DNA of 64,000 bases from Symsagittifera roscoffensis (Eukaryota > Xenacoelomorpha > Acoela > Convolutidae): NCBI RefSeq assembly GCF_963678635.1, contig NC_087065.1, forward strand, positions 40,547,430 to 40,611,429, read 5' to 3'. Under the pieces are notes generated by a model. The model had not been told where the DNA came from. It worked only from the letters and a program-made list of their open reading frames with translations, and did no database searches. Positions 57,701 through 64,000 of the stretch are shown here, in pieces. The position numbers and the translations under genes were made by a program. Every line of letters starts with the position of its first letter. Position 1 is the stretch's first letter.

Positions 57701-60700
57701 ATCTTATTAAGTACGAGCTTCGGGAAAATTTTGGCATTGGATTTGCAACCCTAAATTACATTTCCGTTAGCTACGGGTACAAAAAATTTGAATTTGAAAT
57801 AAATTTTAAATTTTCTCCAAGTTTTCAAAAATTTCCGAAAGATTCATAATTTTGTAGATAATTCCTGAAACCAAAATAACAGAAGGCTAAATTTTTACTT
57901 TGAAATTGCAAAAACAAAAGGCAGCTTCGTTAACATGCAACCGAAGGTTCTAACTTTTGAGTTAAATTTATAATTTGACACAAAGGTGAAGTTGCACGTC
58001 GCATACACAAGCAAAAACATGACCGAAAACGCTACTGGCAAAAACTGAATGATTAAAACTTTGAGTCTACAAAATTTCTCAAGTGACGCACGCCAATTAT
58101 GAGTCTACATAATTGCTAGGTGACGCAAGCCAATTATGACGCATTAGCAGTACCAGTCATTTTGAAAAAAGAAATTACCAACGAACATGCCTCAATTTAT
58201 AGAGCGGACGCATTTTAACTAGTATATGAAAAAGTTCATTAAGAACATCCGACCCTCCCCAGGTTCGAACCGTCTTATTTTGCTGCTCGTCTCCTTCCCT
58301 ACCTCAAAGCTACAGAACCATAACACCTTGAAGCTTAAGTGCTACTTGTAATACAATAGTGTGTCTTAAAATCCTTAGCATTTGCTGTACTAAATCGCTG
58401 GTTATTGTTCTGACTTTCGATACAATCAGACAAATTTCGACTTTTTAACTAGCCATTTTTGACGAATTTTTTTTATACCATTCAAAAAATATTGTTGTCC
58501 TGAGCTCAAATTAGAAACGATATTTCACCTGTGATCATTTTTCGTGAAGTTATTGGCCAATTTGGGACAATTAACGCGCGATATATTTCGCGCTATTAAC
58601 GCGTAAGCGAAGATTTAATCCGTCTTAAAATTCGTTCCAAATTGGTTGAAAGAAGCTTATTTGCCATAATTGATTTGTTACAAGGAGCAAAATCTATTCT
58701 TTTGTACTCTATATGGCGTGTGCGGGGATGATTTTTGCAAAAAATCTCAAATTTTAGAAGAAAAAAATTTTCATTTTGGTTTATTACATTTAATTTTTTA
58801 AATGTTATTACTGCTCCATAAACTTTAAAAGGCAGTCGGAACATTCAGGGCTGCGCCCTGATACGAGCAGTCTTGTTGATCTTATGCATTATACTGCAAT
58901 AAAAGAGCACTTTCAAAAAGAGCACTAATACTTGCGACTTAGGTTGGAAAAAAAGAGAGTTCGTAATATCACACAATCTTTGCTTGTTTGAAAATGTAAT
59001 CAATGTATTGTTTCTAAAATCTTCAAGAAATCATTTATAGACATCTAGCCTTGGCCTAAAAAACATATCAAATTAAAATTCATCCAGATTTCGGATTGAA
59101 AAAGCTTCTAAAAATTAATGTCTTTCCTATCACCTTCGTGCCCAGCCATGCCTTGCGCCGACCTGCCTCTCATTTCTCTGCACTACCCTGCCCCTCCTTG
59201 TTCGCTGACCTACCATGCGCTCAAAACTTCAAGACAATCTGTCAAGGTCCGTATATAGGTCAAGGTCAAACGTCAAGAGAAATAGTATTGAAGTTTTGAG
59301 TGCAGCACAGCGCAAGGCAAAGAGGGTCAGGGCGAGGCAAGGCAGGGAAATGAGGAACAAGGCAAGACAAAGCAGCGCTAGACAAGGCAGGACAGCTTCA
59401 AGGTCTATTTGCGTCAAGGTCAAATGTCTTAAGTTGAAATTAAATTGGACTGCAGATTGAAAAAAGCTTCTAGGAAATGCTGGCCTTTCGCTTAAACATT
59501 GTCCCTAACGCCTTTTATTAACCATTATCCCCCAGAATATTCTTGGTTCAAATTTCGGGACCATAAAAGTACGCTGTTGATCATATAGGTTGCAGAAACA
59601 ATCAGTGCTGAGGATACATTTAAGATGTTTTGGTGGTCATATTTGTTCCCATAATATCCTTGTTTCTGTTTTACAGGCTTCGTACAAACTACTGAAGAAT
59701 CGTTTTTTCATCTCCATCTTCAATTTCGACATCGACCACTTGAGACTTCTGGTGGACAAGATCTCCTCCACGTTCAGGGTGAAGAAATGGGAGACTATCC
59801 AGTACCCCAGTCAGGGGGAAGGCACATCCCAGAGGGCTCTCTATCAGAGGTGGAAGACGTGAGTACCAACACATATCCCTTCTACGATTCACACACGTGT
59901 GAAGTTTGCATTTAAAAAATATCAATGGAAAGTCAGAAATTGTAAATCTCTGATCATTTTCCCAAAACAAATTCAGTTTTGTTCGGATGTGCCACATTTT
60001 AATATGGATGTTTTTCCATGGTTGACAGGTGTTGTTCCAAACTTCATAACAATTAGGAAACACAAGAAAGAACTCACAAACACAAGCAAGAAAATTACGG
60101 AAGCGGCTATAAAAAGGCAAAACAAGTGAAATAAGGATAGAAAAGGATAGATTACGTCCTCGCATCAAATGGGCACTTTTTTTTGCGAGTTGGGTTAGAA
60201 ACAAGTGGATTCGCAATATAATACTACGCTCGCTAGCTCGCATGTGTAATGAACCTTTTGAACCCTGGGTTTTGGCAGAGAATATGCACATCACATAAGT
60301 GAATAAAAAGTTCAAGAGTCGGTATAAGCCAAATTTTGTAGTAACAAAAATTTACAATTTAAGCTACCGAAGTCCATTGTGAGAAAACGTTACGCATGGC
60401 AGAAGTTAATCTTCTCTGGCATGTGAAACATAGGAACAAACACCAATCTGTCGCAAAAAAATGATTCAACTCTTAAATTTTATTTTTTTTGTCAGAGTTG
60501 ATTATTCCAAAATTGTATCCTCCCTCTATTAATGAAATGATGTTTGAAAGTTTATAATAACTTCCGTTTTGATTTCTCAGGAAGCAGTCGTGGTTCCGGT
60601 GGGAGTTCGAGACGGATGTTTGGACCACGTGCTGCCACACCTCCATGTGCGACAGAAGATACACTCAGCTGCGCATGCTCCAGTTATACTTGTTCGACCA

Positions 60701-61329
60701 AATAACATCCAAGTGCTACGAGCCTATGCAGATCAACACTTCTCTGGGTGATTTCTCGTCATAATTACCTGCCCCTACCATCATAATTGTGGGGAAAGTC
60801 TCAAGTGGAATAGACTGGGTTTTTTAAAAGTTTAATCGCTGACGAAACTTCTATTATTATGAAGCCGTGAGTTCCATATCAGATGAGACAATACTTTATT
60901 ACGCTATCGTGAACAAATGAGCGTATCTAATTGCAATTTTAAGAGCTGGGATTAAAATCCGACCTTTAGGACTTAAACATAGCAAACATAATTGTTTTCT
61001 ATTTTACCCTTTCGTTTTATTCTGCAATCCACTCTTTATAACTTTGCGCATGTGTGTCACTAGTTTCAGATTTCCTTTTTGGTAGTACTATTAACATGAT
61101 TTTCTAAGCATACCATTTAATGGAAGAGTACATTCTTTTAGTGTCCGGACCATGCAAACAGATGCGACACTCCCTTCACCCTTTTGTGGATGTTGTGTTC
61201 TTCAAGAAATCGACAGGAGCCCCCAATACGGCTACAGCCACCAATTCCGCATGCTACACTAACCATACACCTTCATCTAACGACGACTACAGTTTAGGAT
61301 CAGCAGACTCTAAATCATCCACCACGTGA
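51712..61329 (+). CDS. Tandem-unit protein, C-terminal part, ten exons; family not named
   Basis: Exons: 51712-51867, 52394-52561, 52825-52970, 53218-53426, 53622-53838, 54199-54338, 54871-54975, 59677-59858, 60581-60747 and 61142-61329 (stop TGA). All nine junctions are GT-AG with matching phase. The first exon starts in phase 2, so upstream coding sequence is missing. The 558 residues form four copies of a two-part unit. Part B: a hydrophobic strand, a middle such as LRLFNISQDLYRVIK, often a PGI/PGV turn. Part A: starts F-K-L-N-G-x-P-F/W (INFKLNGYPF; FTIQLGKTPW; VFKLNSKPWNPP), continues with helices ending in G-W (LSFVGWE; SQLGW), and closes with S-S-I-F-F-K-R, T-L-I-F-S-K, S-L-L-L-M or DVVFFKKS. 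The tail is Ser/Thr-rich. No signal peptide or membrane segment is seen; it is probably cytoplasmic. No enzymatic motif was recognised and the function is unknown. Confidence 0.85.
56177..58875. mobile_element. Long foldback element, about 0.5 kb inverted arms
   Basis: The left arm 56177-56690 runs from ACAAGACTGCTC to TATCGAAAGTCGGAAC. The right arm, about 58405-58875, is its inverted copy, from GACTTTCGATAC to GAGCAGTCTTGT. Both arms contain TTAATTGTCCCAAATTGGCC (inverted on the right). The 1.7 kb between them shows no transposase. Confidence 0.8.
59140..59375. repeat. Imperfect palindrome, purine-rich arm against pyrimidine-rich arm
   Basis: Left arm about 59145-59235 (GCCTTGCGCC, CCTCATTTC, GCTCAAAACTTC) pairs with right arm about 59288-59375 (GAAGTTTTGAG, GCGCAAGGC, GAAATGAGG). 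Flanked by a short direct repeat GATTGAAAAA-GCTTCTA at 59094 and 59455. Lies in intron 7. Confidence 0.7.
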
Positions 61330-64000
61330 TCCTCAGAGCAATATGGATAGACTATCTATATTATCATGTATAATCTATTCAATTCGTAATCTATAATCAT
61401 CGCTATTCATGGATTTTTAATTTCGTACTATTTTTGAAATTAATTATTGTTGATCAAAATATGTCTTTTCTGGCCAGTCAAAATCACCCAATGTAAGGCA
61501 CAAAAAGAAAAATTTCGCATCTACTAGCACATTATTTGGATCAATTAGCTCCCCATTGCTCCAACTAGTTAAAATGGGGAGGAACTGAGTATCCGGGTGT
61601 TTTTTGCTTTTTTTTGTTTTCTACGCAAAATCAGGTACCCCAAATCAGAACGGGTGGATAACGATATCATCGCAAGGCCCTTCAGCTGCAATTCGAACGA
61701 CATTAAAAAAACTTTAAAAAATTTCTCGGTGTCGAGAAAAACCAGTTTGAAAATTTAGGTGACTCCAAATTCAAGCTAATAAAGGCGAGGCTATTTATTT
61801 TTACAAGAGTACAGTTAATTTTTGGAGTTTTTTAGCTCCAATTTGGGAATCAAAAAGTTTAAACATCAAAAACTTTCTGCAAAACTAATTTTTTTTTGAA
61901 TTTTTTTAACGATTTTTTTTTCGTTTATCTAGTCATTTTTCTACTAAAACGATTTTCCAATTCGCCCATTTTACTATGAATGTCGAATATGCCTAAGTTC
62001 TATTTTTTGTTCAGTTTCTTTATCGCACTACGCGGAAAAAACGACAAATTCGAAAAAAAAAATTGTGTTTTTTAAGACTATGGTCGGAACATTCCGTGCT
62101 ACTTGCACAGATAACGGCTATCCGTGTTCATTGTTTGAAGACAATTGTTTTCAATTATGATTATTTAACTGAAATTCAATGCGTTTTTATAGTTCTCTTA
62201 ACAGACCAGTCACAAAAACAAAGACTATTTTTAAGAACGAAAACCTTTTTTTTGTATTTTTTATTCGTGTTTTCAGAACATTCTGTGCTACTTGCGCATC
62301 AACCGGCTATCTTTGTTAAAATTTGGAATAATTTCTCAGCTGGTTTTAATTCCAACGTTCTTGGCCGCGTATGCGACGCGCTTGGAATTTTCGCAATCAT
62401 CAATTGTTCGACATTGACTATTTTCAAAACCCATTAATTTCGCGAAAAATAATCACAGGTAAAAATTCTCTAAATTTGACCTCAGGATAACTATCAATAT
62501 TTTTAAATTTTCCAGCAAAAACACGTAGATAAAAAAATGGTATGAATCAAAATACAAACAATAACAGCGCCACTTTTTTCGAAAACCGAAACAAGTCAAA
62601 GCGATGTAATAATATTAATCAATCAAAGAAAAACGTTTATTTGGCAAATGATCAAAGCTTTGACTTTTACTTCAAGATTTAGTTTTTGTGACCAGCTTAA
62701 GTAGGCCATGGCCCTTATTATCTCCTAGCGTCGCATAATGAGGGCTTTCAATTTCTGGGATTGAACTTCTAGCAGAAAACAAACGACTTGTGATAACTCA
62801 GTTCTAAAATATTTAACTTTTTGAGATCGTGCGCCGCACGAAATGTCTTCTGCTTGCTGGAGCAATTTTGCTGCTACAGGAAGTATTCCGACACCACTAT
62901 TCGTTTTTTACCTTCAAATCCCGAACCGCGATAAAGAAAACTTTCGCCGATGTAAGTTAATCTAAGAGCACCTGGAATTTTCAAAACCATTTCATTTAAC
63001 TTGCTCAATCAAATTCGTTTGCAGGTTTTTTCTCATACCGTTTTTTGAGGTAATAACTTCCTAGGCACTTATGAAAAATGGATGTTAAGAAAACAACAAA
63101 CAATAACAAGGATTGCCGGTTACTGTGCAAGTAGCACAGAACGTTCCGACCATAGTCTTAAAAAAAACACAACCAAGTTTTTTCGTCGTTTATCTTTCAA
63201 CGTGGGGTAATAAAAGGAGCTGAACAAAAAAAACTGGGGATTAGGTATATTCGACAGCCATACTAAAATAAGCAAATTGAAAAACAATATTTGTAGATTA
63301 TTAGAAAAACGAAAAAACAATCCAAAAAGGCTCTAGAATACTCAAAGTAAACTAACGTTACCCAAGTAAAACTAAGTTTTTACGTTTTAAATTAAATATT
63401 GTAAGCTTTTAGGCAATTAAAACAAAACTGCTCGCTCGCTTTATTAGCTCGAAATAAAGACGAAAAATCAAAAAAAAATCGAACCAATTTTTCTCGACAG
63501 AGAATTTTTTTGAAATTTTCAATGTGGTTCGAATTACGACTACAAGGGCTTTAATATGATATATCACTAAAACACACTCGAAAACAAATTTCCTTCCCAT
63601 TTTCGATGGTCGGAACAATTAGCCATTAGCACTTTGATTACGTTAAATTATGTTAACTTCCCCGTCTTTTTGGTTCGATTGACGAGGCACAAGCAAAAAA
63701 ACAATGATAATTGCCAAACATGGTATTAGCAAGCTCTTATAAACCAGCAAATATGATAATACTTGCCCTAGAGTGGTTCTGCCTAACATTAGGACTGGCT
63801 TGTTTATCAAAACTTAAAGTCTTTCAGTTTTCAAACGCTTTCAAAATTCAAAGAAAAAATACATAATTTCAAAGCTCTTTGAACTTCCAGATGAATTTTT
63901 ACACAGATGCAGAGTCAATTGGAAAAAAATTACCAATTAACATGACTCAATTTATAGACCGGACGCATTTTAGCTAGTATACGAAAAAGTTCATTGAAAA
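61330..64000. repeat. 3' flank of the tandem-unit gene: repeats, no gene
   Basis: An inverted copy of the 51.03-51.65 kb repeat is at about 61560-61800, a TIR element at about 62060-63172, and a direct copy of the same dispersed repeat at about 63420-63570. No coding exon was seen. A poly(A) signal for the gene was not identified with confidence. Confidence 0.5.
62060..63172. mobile_element. Inverted-repeat element, TTAAGACTATGGTCGGAAC family
   Basis: About 50 bp at the left (62062-62110: TTAAGACTATGGTCGGAAC, then GTGCTACTTGCACAG) recurs inverted at 63122-63172. A third partial copy (GTGCTACTTGCGCA) is at about 62286-62299. No transposase in the 1.0 kb between the ends. Confidence 0.72.

Larger units (their letters stand above)
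54976..59676. repeat. Intron 7 of the tandem-unit gene, filled with foldback elements
   Basis: Contains an ACAAGACTGCTCG arm at about 55708-55790, the AGCTTGTGCGTCCAATG repeat at 55810-56176, the long foldback at 56177-58875 and the palindromic insert at 59140-59375. No exon was recognised. Confidence 0.65.

Noticed and set aside
59689-60315. 208-codon minus-strand open frame
   Set aside because: It is antisense to exon 8 of the tandem-unit gene, whose phase and splice sites fit; the reverse product shows no family features.

Overview
This is an AT-rich, repeat-rich window of a nuclear genome from an animal, probably an invertebrate whose phylum I cannot name. Genes are split by GT-AG introns from about 40 bp to nearly 12 kb. 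The families present include a dynein roadblock light chain and a GAL3ST-type Golgi sulfotransferase, the latter characteristic of animals. Much of the rest is transposon debris: Ty3/gypsy elements, hAT-like MITEs and foldback elements. Gene models below were built by hand: exons were accepted when splice sites, reading phase and protein family agreed across each junction.

Layout. (1) 21231 down to 1, minus strand: the first eight coding exons of a 12-TM major facilitator transporter resembling the oxalate/formate-antiporter group; its 3' end lies outside the window. Its 11.8 kb third intron holds a Ty3/gypsy element (6684-12032, antisense to the gene) with a strange duplicated LTR. (2) 22.5-24.1 kb: nested repeats and one candidate terminal exon. 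(3) 24941-26209, minus: intact intronless galactose-3-O-sulfotransferase-like gene. (4) 31307-27622, minus: complete roadblock/LC7 dynein light chain in four exons; inside its largest intron, on the opposite strand, lie two exon-like blocks (28002-28455) related to the gene in (7). (5) 32422-35000, plus: a second, badly decayed gypsy element. (6) 37380-44555, minus: a third gypsy element with both LTRs. (7) 51712-61329, plus: ten in-phase exons (558 codons) giving the C-terminal part of a protein built from four tandem two-part units of about 130 residues, a family I cannot name. (8) 61330-64000: repeats only.

The host genes do not form a pathway: transport, Golgi glycan sulfation, dynein cargo adaptation and an unknown repeat protein. 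The most interesting items are the tandem-unit gene and its divergent relative at 28 kb; the gag start codon formed across the LTR/primer-binding-site junction in all three gypsy elements; and MITE insertions with perfect 8-bp target duplications whose empty sites survive in other repeat copies of the same window.
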